64,000 nucleotides of DNA from Blastocatellia bacterium (GTDB lineage: Bacteria; Acidobacteriota; Blastocatellia; HR10): positions 1-64,000 of the forward strand of contig JANWYV010000006.1 of the NCBI GenBank assembly GCA_025055075.1, in the 5' to 3' direction. Positions 54,429 to 62,450 of this stretch are shown one piece after another. The position numbers and the translations under genes are program-made. The stretch's first letter is position 1, and each line of letters begins with the position of its first letter. The notes beneath the pieces were generated by a model. It saw only the letters and a program-made list of their open reading frames with translations, was not told the origin of the DNA and ran no database searches.

Positions 54429-55586
54429 ATGCTGCTGAAATACAATGTGCGCAGCCTATTGGTACGCTGGGGAAGCACGGCGTTGACCGTGCTGGGGATC
54501 GCGCTGACGACGGCGATCTTCGTGGGCGTCATGGCGTTGGCCGAAGGGTTGGAGACGGCTCTGGGGACGACAGGAGAGCCGCAACATGTCCTTGTTCGTC
54601 GTCGCGGCTCGGACTCCGAAGGATCGAGTTTCATCCCGCGCGACATCTGGCCCATGGTTCGATACCTGCCGGGCATCGCGCGAGATTCTCGGGGAGAACC
54701 GCTCGCTTCGGCTGAGCTTGCCGTCATCATCAATTTACCCAGGCGTGGCGAGACGCAAGGGGTGAACGTGACGGTGCGGGGGCTCTCACCGGAGAGCCTG
54801 GCGCTGCGGCCGCGCGTGCGAATCGTCGAGGGGCGAATGTTTCGTCCCGGACTGCGCGAGGCCATCGTCGCTCGTCGGCTCTCCGAGCGATTTCAAAATC
54901 TGGGATTAGGCGATGAGGTGCGATTTGGCAAAGGCTCGTGGCGCGTGGTGGGGCTTTTCGAAGCCGGGAATACGGCCTTCGATTCGGAGATCTGGGTGGA
55001 CGTGAACCAATTGGCGAGCGATTATAATCGGCCCGGCTATTCCTCGTTTCTCTTGAAAGCCACGGATGAGGCAGCGTTGAAAACGCTGATCGAGCGAATC
55101 GAACAAGAGCGACGATATCCGCTGCTCGCGCAACCGGAGATGGAATACTACCGGGAGCAAACGCGCGTCGCCGGACCAATTCGCGCTTTGGGGATGTTTC
55201 TCGTGCTCGTACTGGGAGTTGGGGCGGGCTTCGCTGCGATGAATACGATGGATGCGGCCGTCGCGTTTCGGGCGCGCGAGATCGCGACGCTTCGCGCGCT
55301 CGGATTCCGCCGGAGACAGATCGGGATCGCTTTTCTCGTCGAGTCGGCGCTGCTGGGGTTGATCGGAGGGGCAATCGGGAGCGCTCTCGCGCTTCCCGTA
55401 CATGGGCTCACGACGGGAACGGCCAATTGGGAGACGTTCAGCGAGATCATCTTCGCCTTCCGCGTGACGCCCGCGTTGATGCTCACTGGTCTGGTGTTCG
55501 CCACGCTCGTCGGAGCGTTGGGAGGGATGCTCCCAGCGCGACGAGCGGCTCGGCAAGCGCCCGCTCTCGTGCTGCGGGAGTTATGA
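54429..55586 (+). CDS. ABC transporter permease 2 (MacB/FtsX type)
   Basis: 385 aa, same length and layout as permease 1: N-terminal helix (TALTVLGIALTTAIFVGVMALA), periplasmic domain, three C-terminal helices with FRAREIATLRALGFRRRQIGIAFL. Last gene of the efflux operon, 13 nt after permease 1. Substrate unknown. Confidence 0.9.
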   Translation: MLLKYNVRSLLVRWGSTALTVLGIALTTAIFVGVMALAEGLETALGTTGEPQHVLVRRRGSDSEGSSFIPRDIWPMVRYLPGIARDSRGEPLASAELAVIINLPRRGETQGVNVTVRGLSPESLALRPRVRIVEGRMFRPGLREAIVARRLSERFQNLGLGDEVRFGKGSWRVVGLFEAGNTAFDSEIWVDVNQLASDYNRPGYSSFLLKATDEAALKTLIERIEQERRYPLLAQPEMEYYREQTRVAGPIRALGMFLVLVLGVGAGFAAMNTMDAAVAFRAREIATLRALGFRRRQIGIAFLVESALLGLIGGAIGSALALPVHGLTTGTANWETFSEIIFAFRVTPALMLTGLVFATLVGALGGMLPARRAARQAPALVLREL

Positions 55587-55715
55587 GCATCGGGATTGAC
55601 CTGGAAGCTCTCTGCTTGTCCGTGCTTCAGCCTTAAGCGCTGCTCAGGCGGCGGATCTCGGACGAAGGAAGTCATGATAGTGGGAAGTGTCTGAGAGGTC
55701 GGGGAGAGGAAGCCT

Positions 55716-56021
55716 ATGCACATTGAGCGCGGAAAGTGGTATGGAAAAAGTCAGGAGGAAATCGCGCGAGATTGGGACGCGCGAGGCTTTTCGTGCGACG
55801 TGTGGGTGGATCCGCCTGGTCAGCGATGGGAGGATTTCGTCCATAGCGTGGACGAATTGGTCACGCCGCTCGATGCTCCCATTGAGGTAGAGTGGGAGGG
55901 CGAGGTCGCGCAACTTGAGCCCGGGGATGAATGGTTCATTCCTCGTCGGACGCGCCATTCGGTGCGGAACACGAGCGGTCGAACGGTTCGATGGCTCTAC
56001 GGATATAAGCGCGGGCGGTGA
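55716..56021 (+). CDS. Cupin-domain protein
   Basis: 101 aa. A small cupin: DELVTPLDAPIEVEWEGEVAQLEPGDEWFIPRRTRHSVRNTSG covers both conserved cupin motifs, with a C-terminal His (RTRHSV). The first-motif His residues are replaced, so metal binding may be weak. Function unknown. Confidence 0.75.
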   Translation: MHIERGKWYGKSQEEIARDWDARGFSCDVWVDPPGQRWEDFVHSVDELVTPLDAPIEVEWEGEVAQLEPGDEWFIPRRTRHSVRNTSGRTVRWLYGYKRGR

Positions 56022-56101
56022 ATGCTCACGTGCGCTTCGCATAGGCAGGTGCCGAATTCCGCCGCGGGTGGAGGGAAACTCCTAAATCGTGGATTCGCGG
56101 C

Positions 56102-57286
56102 ATGGTGATTGATGGCATTCTCTTAGCCGCAGGGCTCTCGCGACGGTTCGGACGTCCGAAGCAGCTTGCGGAATGGCGAGGGAAACCGCTTGTCGCACAT
56201 GTTGCGGAGACGGCTTTGGCCTCGCGGCTGCGGCACGTCATCGTCGTTCTTGGCTATGCCGCTCATGACGTTCGTCGAGCGCTCGCATCGCTTCTTCGCG
56301 ATCCGCGTCTTCGCATCGTCTTCAATGCCGAGTATGAGGAAGGGCAGGCCAGTTCCATTCGTCGCGGGTTGCGCGCGCTCGAGCCGGGCGCCGAGGCAGC
56401 GATGTTTCTGACGTGCGATCAACCATTGCTGACGCCGTCCATGTTGAACGCGCTCATTGACGCTTTCGCCGCGCATCGTCCGCTCATCTGCTATCCCGTG
56501 CACGAGGGGGTGCGCGGAAGTCCCGTGATCTTCTCCGCCGAACTGTTCCCGGAGCTGATGGCGCTGTCGGGAGATGTCGGGGGACGCGTTCTGATCGAGA
56601 AGTATCGCGCGCGCGTGCACGAGCAGAAGATCCCCTCGGCCAGGCCGCTCGCCGACGTTGATACGCCCGCCGATTTGCTGGCTCTCGACAGCGAAAGTCC
56701 CCTCTGTGGCTTCGGCGAGGAATCGAATGTCCCCCCCACGTCCGAGCGCTCGAGAGCAGCGCCGCGGGAATTTCAGCAGTCGCTTCTTCCGTTTCCCGAT
56801 CGCGAGGAGGACCGTGCCGATGTCCTCATCGTCTGCGACGGGAGTAGTCAGCGGTTGTCTTCGGGAGAGCGCCGCGCGGCGGCCGCAGCGATTGTGAAAC
56901 GAGGTGCGGAGATGGCGATCTACGGGGAGTATCTCGGCGCGGCGACCAATCAGCAAGCGGAGATCGTCGCCGCCTGCCTAGGTCTGGAAGCGCTCGCTCA
57001 ACCCGCGCGCGTGCGTCTCATCACGGATTCCCAATACGTGGTTCGCACGATGCGGGGGATTTACAAACGGCAGGCCAACCTCGCTTTTTGGGATCGTTTG
57101 GAGCGCGCGGCCAAGCCCCATGAGGTGATATGGACGTGGATGCGAGGACACGCGGGACATCCGTTGCAAGAGATCTGCGATCGCGCTGCCCGACTCATCG
57201 CTCGGGAAGGTCGGGTGGATTCGGAGAAATTGCTCGCGCTTCTTGACCGTCACTCGCCGAAGCCCGTATCGGACGAGACCCCGTGA
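56102..57286 (+). CDS. MocA-like nucleotidyltransferase fused to RNase H
   Basis: 394 aa. Residues 1-195 form a MocA/MobA-type nucleotidyltransferase: ILLAAGLSRRFGRPKQL loop, then TCDQPLL and DVDTPAD. After a linker of about 40 residues, residues 240-380 form a type 1 RNase H fold with all catalytic acids visible: D246 (VCDGSS), E287 (QQAEIVA), D309 (ITDSQYV), D360 (EICDRAA), and the GHAGHP segment. No stop or ribosome site separates the halves. Such a fusion of cofactor synthesis with an RNA-DNA hybrid nuclease is unusual. Confidence 0.85.
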   Translation: MVIDGILLAAGLSRRFGRPKQLAEWRGKPLVAHVAETALASRLRHVIVVLGYAAHDVRRALASLLRDPRLRIVFNAEYEEGQASSIRRGLRALEPGAEAAMFLTCDQPLLTPSMLNALIDAFAAHRPLICYPVHEGVRGSPVIFSAELFPELMALSGDVGGRVLIEKYRARVHEQKIPSARPLADVDTPADLLALDSESPLCGFGEESNVPPTSERSRAAPREFQQSLLPFPDREEDRADVLIVCDGSSQRLSSGERRAAAAAIVKRGAEMAIYGEYLGAATNQQAEIVAACLGLEALAQPARVRLITDSQYVVRTMRGIYKRQANLAFWDRLERAAKPHEVIWTWMRGHAGHPLQEICDRAARLIAREGRVDSEKLLALLDRHSPKPVSDETP

Positions 57287-57299
57287 AGGCGCCTCTCGG

Positions 57300-58025
57300 T
57301 CATGCGCCCCGCCGATTGCGCCGATTGGCGATCTCCTGCCGCAACGTCTCCAGGATGTGCGCTCCAGGAGCGATCTCCTCCAGTCGCTTGAGCGTGGCCT
57401 CAGCCTCGTCCAGCTCGCCCTTCTCCGTCAGCGCGACGATGAGATTGTGCAAGGCCTGTGGATGCTTCGGATCCGCGGCGAGCGCTCGCCGATATTCGGC
57501 GATCGCGCGATCCAGGTCGCGCGGCTGTCGCTTGTAGAACGTGAGGCCATAATCCGTGCGCACGTTCACGTCATTCGGCTTGTGCGCGAGAGCGCGTTCG
57601 TACCATCGGCTCGCTTCCTGGAAGTGGGCGTTCGATTGCGCCGTGTCCTGATGCTGCAGGTAGTGATCGCCGAGGTCGAAATGAACGTTCCCCAATTGAA
57701 CGAGCGTATTGTAGTCGTCGGGTCGGAGCGCGTTAGCGCGCTCGAAGTATTTCAATGCTTGCTCCAACCGCCCAGCTCGATAAAGCACTGTCGCCGCCGT
57801 GACCTGCGCGTCGAAGTTCTGTGGTTGCGCATCGGCTCGCTGCACCGATTGCGTGATCTCGGCTTCGTTCACGCCGATCGGAGGATGTCCCGGAGGTAAT
57901 TCCCCCATCGCAGTGGAGGAGGGCGACGGAGCGTTCGCTCGATTGTAATGGTTCGCGTAGAAGAAGCCCGCGATGAAGCCGACCAAAAGCCCGATGATGC
58001 CAAAGTAGATGCTCTGCAGCTTCAT
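57300..58025 (-). CDS. Membrane-anchored TPR protein
   Basis: 241 aa from ATG 58025 (GGAGGG upstream). N-terminal helix (SIYFGIIGLLVGFIAGFFY) as membrane anchor, then TPR repeats (residues about 80-235), for example EQALKYFERANALRPDD and DRAIAEYRRALAADPKH. Resembles TPR parts of cytochrome-maturation or assembly proteins. Divergent from the RfbC-like gene. Confidence 0.82.
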   Translation of the reverse strand: MKLQSIYFGIIGLLVGFIAGFFYANHYNRANAPSPSSTAMGELPPGHPPIGVNEAEITQSVQRADAQPQNFDAQVTAATVLYRAGRLEQALKYFERANALRPDDYNTLVQLGNVHFDLGDHYLQHQDTAQSNAHFQEASRWYERALAHKPNDVNVRTDYGLTFYKRQPRDLDRAIAEYRRALAADPKHPQALHNLIVALTEKGELDEAEATLKRLEEIAPGAHILETLRQEIANRRNRRGA

Positions 58026-58049
58026 TTCCCGTCCCTCCTTCAAGAGGTC

Positions 58050-58055
58050 ATTATA
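58050..58055 (-). promoter_or_regulatory. Perfect -10 of the TPR gene promoter
   Basis: TATAAT on the minus strand, 24 nt before the start codon. The -35 is unclear. Confidence 0.45.
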
Positions 58056-58114
58056 CCGCGTGGGGGCATCGGACGCCATCGTTTCGTCCGCGCGCTTGGC
58101 GCGCAGGCGCCGGT

Positions 58115-58142
58115 TTGTCGCCCGATCGAAGCGGTGTACAAT
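58115..58142 (+). promoter_or_regulatory. Promoter of the RfbC-like gene
   Basis: TTGTCG (58115-58120), 16 nt, TACAAT (58137-58142), about 40 nt before the ATG. Divergent from the TPR gene. Confidence 0.5.
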
Positions 58143-58182
58143 TTACCTCTCTTTCGCGAACACGCGGCGAAAGGAGCGGGTT

Positions 58183-58638
58183 ATGATCGAAGGCGTGAGG
58201 GTGAAACCGCTGCGCATGATCCCCGATGAGCGAGGGCGCTTGATGGAATTGCTTCGGGCGGATGACGAGATCTTCATCAAATTCGGCCAGGTGTACATGA
58301 CGACCGTTTATCCCGGCGTGGTGAAGGCGTGGCATTATCACAAGAAGCAATACGACAACTTCGTCGCCATCCGTGGGATGATCAAGCTCGTGCTCTACGA
58401 CGCTCGCGAAGGTTCGCCCACACAGGGGGAGATCAACGAATTCTTCATCGGGGATTGGAACCCGCAGCTCGTGCAGATTCCTCCCGGCGTCTATCACGGC
58501 TTCAAGTGTATCAGCGAGACGGAGGCGATCGTCATCAACATTCCGACCGAGGTCTATAACTACGCCCAGCCGGACGAGTATCGGCTCGATCCGCACAAGG
58601 GAGGGATTCCCTATGATTGGGCGAGGAAGGACGGATGA
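58183..58638 (+). CDS. RfbC-like dTDP-sugar epimerase/isomerase family cupin
   Basis: 151 aa. A double-stranded beta-helix with AWHYHKKQYDNF and IPPGVYHGFK, as in RfbC (dTDP-4-dehydrorhamnose 3,5-epimerase), but slightly shorter than typical RfbC and without other rhamnose genes nearby. Could be a related nucleotide-sugar ketoisomerase. ATG 58183 follows AAAGGAG. The M16 gene starts inside its 3' end. Confidence 0.78.
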   Translation: MIEGVRVKPLRMIPDERGRLMELLRADDEIFIKFGQVYMTTVYPGVVKAWHYHKKQYDNFVAIRGMIKLVLYDAREGSPTQGEINEFFIGDWNPQLVQIPPGVYHGFKCISETEAIVINIPTEVYNYAQPDEYRLDPHKGGIPYDWARKDG

Positions 58639-61633
58639 GGGACGCGCCTTCGAGGTCGTTCGGCGAAGCGCTCTTCGTGGGTGTGCGCTCGCGCTCGCGG
58701 GGCTTATTGGGATCACGGCTTTCGGAGGATCGAGCGCGGTGATGGCGCAGGCCGGACGGCGGCGACAACCGCCGCCTCCCCCGAAGGTCGAGGAGAAACA
58801 CACGCCACCGACTGAGGAGAAGCCCGCGGCTCCGACGGTAAAAAAGGGCGCCGAGATCGCCGAGGAGCTGACTATCCCGGAGCAGGCCACGACGCGCGTG
58901 CGATTGCGCAATGGGCTGACGCTCATTGTGCGAGAACGCTATCGGTTTCCGCTCGTGGGAATCGCTGTGGTGGTGAAGACGGAGCGTTCGGGACAGCCGG
59001 CGGGGATCGCTCGGCTCGTCGGGCGCTTGCTCTTTCGCGGGACATCGGCGCGCCCCGGTCTGCGAGCGTTGGAGGAGCTTCGCGCGCTCGGCGGTGAGCT
59101 GATTGTGGAGGAGCAAGCTGATCACACGCTCTTTCGGATGACCGTTCCCCCGGAACTGATCCGCCGGGTTCTCGATCTCTTCGCCGATGGGCTCCAACAT
59201 CCCAGCTTCGAGGAGGCGGCAGTGCGGCAGGAGATCGAGCGACTCCTTCAAGAAGAGCGCGTGCGGTCGGATCGGCCCGAGCTGTTCGCGCGCGATCGGG
59301 CGCACGCGCTCGCGCGAGGAGAATCGCTGCTCCTCGAGCAAGAGAGTGCGCTGCGCGCGCTCTCGCGAGAGGCCATCGCCGATTTCCATCGGCAGTACTA
59401 TCGAGGCGAGCGGATGGTGATTGCGCTCGTTGGCGCCGTCAACACGCCGGACATCGTGGCGGACGTGCAACGCCTCTTCGGCGATCTGCCATACGTTGAG
59501 AGGAAAGCCGAGCCCTCACCGCAAGCGCAAGCGTCGGGGGAGTCGCGCTCGGAGGAGGTGAAAGCTTCAGAAATGAAAGCTTCAGCCCCTGGTGCCCAAG
59601 AGAACGCTTCTTCGGCCGCGCCGTCTTCGAGCTTGCGCTATGGTGAGGATCGCGGCGATCTCCTTCCGGCGATCATGACCTTCTGGCACGAAGTCCCGGA
59701 CGGGATTATTTCTGGCGATCGAAAGGGAGATTGGCCGCTCTTGCTTCGTTTGCTGACGACCGTTCTCGCCCAAGGGCGCGCGTCGCGCCTCGCGCTCGGC
59801 GTGCGCGAGACGCGACGGGTCGCCGCCGAGGTCAAGGCTCAGCCCGTGATCGGAGAGCGCCGAGGAGCCCTCCTTGTGCAATGGCGCGTGGATCCGGCTG
59901 AGCGAGAGCGCCTCCTGTTGGCGTATGTGGAGGAGGTGGAGAAGCTGCGGCGTCTGCGACTCTCGCCCGGAGAGCTGCAGCGCGCGCGCGCGTTTCTGGA
60001 GCGGTGGTGGCTCGAGCGCACGATGACCTATGTGGGAGAGGCCACGGAGTTGGCCTTGGAGGAAGCCGCTTCCGGAGACTTTCGACGCGCGGATCATTTC
60101 GTCGCGCGCCTCGCGGAGATCACGGCCGAGCAACTGCGCGCCTTCGCGGAACGATGTCTCGACATCGGGCAGATGACGCTTCACGCGTATTTGCCGCGCT
60201 CGATCACCGGTTCAGCGGACGCTGCGGGGATCATGGCGCGGATCGTAGCGCACGTGCCGGGCGTGAAGGAGCGAGAGATCGCCCCTGAGCGCGTGGGGCA
60301 AAGCCCGGAAGTCCCAACCATGCCGCATGGTGAGCGTCGCGCGCACGAAGGCGAGGGGGAAGCGATCGTCTTCTCCCTTCAGCCGGAGCCCCTGCGCGAT
60401 TTCTCCGTGTTCGAGGGACCGCGCGCATTCGTGCGTGAAGATCGTTCGCGTCCGCTGTTGAGCATCGGAGTATTTTTCCAAGGCGGTCGGCAGCAAGAGA
60501 CGGCCGCCACGGCGGGCCTGACCGAACTGATGTTGCGCGCGATCCTTCGCGGGACGCGCGGTCGTGCGTCCCTCTCAGCGGCGGAAGTGGCCATGCGGCT
60601 CGAGCAGCTCGGCGCGGATATCGCCCTGGTCAACACCCCCGATTTCTTCGGCTACGTGCTCACGGTCCTCTCGCGGAATCAAGATTCAGCGCTGCGGCTC
60701 CTGGTGGAGCTTCTGGAGCGACCGGCGTTGGCCGATGAAGAGATTCGCCTAGAACAAGCGCGATTGCTTTGGGAGATCCGCGCGCGACGCGTGGATCCGA
60801 TCGAGCGTGCTCGCGATTTGGCGGTACGCGCGCTCTACGGGGATATGCCGTATGGACGATCGCCTCTTGGGGAGGAGGAATCGGTTCGTGCGCTCACGCC
60901 CGAGCAGGTGCGTGGGTGGTATGCGAGTACGATCGCGCGGCAGTTCCCCTTGGTCCTCATCGTCGGAGATACGGATGGATCGGCCTTGATCTCGACCATC
61001 GTCGCGCGAGAGATTCGCCGTCAGGACGTATCGCGCGCATTTCAAGTTACTCTGCCAAAGCCGCTGACGGAAACGCGCTCGCTCTCGGAGGAGATCGGGC
61101 AGCGAGCCATCGTTCAAACTTGGGCGTGGCTTGGGCCATCGAGTCTGAGCGACGATGAGCCCGCGCTCGATGTGTTGCGCGCGCATTTAGCGGGATGGGG
61201 CAGTGAATTGTGGCGCGCGTTGCAAGGAGCGTCGGCTTCTTTGGTGGAGGTCTCCGTGGAATCCCGTCGGCTCGGAGGGAGGATCGCCCTCACCATCGCC
61301 GTCGCGCCCGAACAGATGGCCAGCGTGCGTCAGCTCGTCGAGCAAGAGATCGCGCGCCTCGCCAGGGAACCGCTCGGCGCAGAGGTCGTGCAGCGCGCGA
61401 TCCAGCGCGCCCTCGTTGAACGCGCCGCGCTGTTTGAAGATCACACGGTGCTGGTGCTCGCCTATGCGCGCGCCTTCTTCGCGACGGCGCGTCCGCAACT
61501 CATCGAGCAGCAGACGTCGAAGCTTGGAGCGGTGACCGCCGCCGATCTGCAACGCGTGGCGGCGACCTATCTTCCCGTAGCTCGTGTCGCCATCGGCCTC
61601 GCTCATGTGCGTCCGAGAAGCAGCCGACCGTGA
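58613..61633 (+). CDS. M16-family peptidase homologue with degenerate zinc site
   Basis: 1006 aa. A signal peptide (about residues 20-46), a Pro-rich linker, then two M16 halves (residues 90-530 and 600-1000). The alignment block LVGRLLFRGTSARP sits where active enzymes have HxxEH: H-x-x-E-H reads R134-L-V-G137-R138. The second half (LTELMLRAILRGT) also lacks it. So it is probably non-catalytic, perhaps a partner or scaffold. ATG 58613 overlaps the RfbC-like gene by 26 nt, with GGGAGG 8 nt upstream. Confidence 0.86.
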   Translation: MIGRGRTDEGRAFEVVRRSALRGCALALAGLIGITAFGGSSAVMAQAGRRRQPPPPPKVEEKHTPPTEEKPAAPTVKKGAEIAEELTIPEQATTRVRLRNGLTLIVRERYRFPLVGIAVVVKTERSGQPAGIARLVGRLLFRGTSARPGLRALEELRALGGELIVEEQADHTLFRMTVPPELIRRVLDLFADGLQHPSFEEAAVRQEIERLLQEERVRSDRPELFARDRAHALARGESLLLEQESALRALSREAIADFHRQYYRGERMVIALVGAVNTPDIVADVQRLFGDLPYVERKAEPSPQAQASGESRSEEVKASEMKASAPGAQENASSAAPSSSLRYGEDRGDLLPAIMTFWHEVPDGIISGDRKGDWPLLLRLLTTVLAQGRASRLALGVRETRRVAAEVKAQPVIGERRGALLVQWRVDPAERERLLLAYVEEVEKLRRLRLSPGELQRARAFLERWWLERTMTYVGEATELALEEAASGDFRRADHFVARLAEITAEQLRAFAERCLDIGQMTLHAYLPRSITGSADAAGIMARIVAHVPGVKEREIAPERVGQSPEVPTMPHGERRAHEGEGEAIVFSLQPEPLRDFSVFEGPRAFVREDRSRPLLSIGVFFQGGRQQETAATAGLTELMLRAILRGTRGRASLSAAEVAMRLEQLGADIALVNTPDFFGYVLTVLSRNQDSALRLLVELLERPALADEEIRLEQARLLWEIRARRVDPIERARDLAVRALYGDMPYGRSPLGEEESVRALTPEQVRGWYASTIARQFPLVLIVGDTDGSALISTIVAREIRRQDVSRAFQVTLPKPLTETRSLSEEIGQRAIVQTWAWLGPSSLSDDEPALDVLRAHLAGWGSELWRALQGASASLVEVSVESRRLGGRIALTIAVAPEQMASVRQLVEQEIARLAREPLGAEVVQRAIQRALVERAALFEDHTVLVLAYARAFFATARPQLIEQQTSKLGAVTAADLQRVAATYLPVARVAIGLAHVRPRSSRP

Positions 61634-61647
61634 GTCGAGCGCTTTTC

Positions 61648-61676
61648 TTGACCGCGTGGGAGGCGAGTGATTTAAT
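61648..61676 (+). promoter_or_regulatory. Promoter of the NicO-like gene
   Basis: TTGACC (61648-61653), 17 nt, TTTAAT (61671-61676), about 40 nt before the ATG. Confidence 0.6.
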
Positions 61677-61715
61677 CCTCACTCCGGCGGTCATCGAAGG
61701 GGAAGGAGGGAAAAG

Positions 61716-62420
61716 ATGGAGACGACGCACTTCGCCCTCGTGCTCGCGCTCGGCTTCGTCTCCGGGATGCGGCATGCGTTAGACCCGGACCACGTCGTGG
61801 CTGTCTCCACGATCGTCGCGGAGCACAAGAGCATCTGGCGCTCCTCGCGCGTCGGTGCCTTTTGGGGCATTGGGCATACGATCACGCTGGGAGTAGCTGG
61901 CCTCATCGTGCTGATCTTCAAGCTCACGATCCCCGAGCGCCTCGCGCTCGGATTCGAACTCGCCGTCGGCGTGATGCTCGTGGTCCTCGGGCTGCAACTC
62001 CTCCTTCGGTTCGCGCGCGAGCGCTATCATATCCACGTGCACGAGCACGGAGGGGAGCGACATATTCACCTGCATTCGCACCGGCACGGCCCGGATCATC
62101 ACCACGAGCACGGATGGCAATATGAGTGGCGCTCGCTCCTGATCGGGATGGTTCATGGATTAGCGGGGAGCGCCGCGCTCACCGTCTTGCTCCTTTCTTC
62201 ACTGCGCTCGCTCCTTCACGGCGTGCTCTATCTCGCGACGTTCGGGATCGGCTCGGTCGCCGGCATGATGCTCATCAGTGCGCTCATCAGCTCGCCCTTC
62301 GCCTATACGGCCTGGCGATTCGAACGCGTGAATCACGCGCTTCGCGTCTTAGCCGGCATCATGAGCCTCGGAATTGGCCTCGCGATCATCTACGAGATGG
62401 GATCTCAACTTGGGGGATGA
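61716..62420 (+). CDS. NicO/UreH-like nickel/cobalt transporter
   Basis: 234 aa. RHALDPDHV (HX4DH-type metal motif) in the first helix, six or more predicted helices, and GMVHGLAGSAAL with a second His motif. A long cytoplasmic or periplasmic His-rich loop (HIHVHEHGG to HHHEHG, about residues 108-135) may buffer metal. Imports or exports Ni/Co; direction uncertain. Confidence 0.82.
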   Translation: METTHFALVLALGFVSGMRHALDPDHVVAVSTIVAEHKSIWRSSRVGAFWGIGHTITLGVAGLIVLIFKLTIPERLALGFELAVGVMLVVLGLQLLLRFARERYHIHVHEHGGERHIHLHSHRHGPDHHHEHGWQYEWRSLLIGMVHGLAGSAALTVLLLSSLRSLLHGVLYLATFGIGSVAGMMLISALISSPFAYTAWRFERVNHALRVLAGIMSLGIGLAIIYEMGSQLGG

Positions 62421-62450
62421 ACATCCCCGCGTGTTGCAAGGAGGGGGGAG

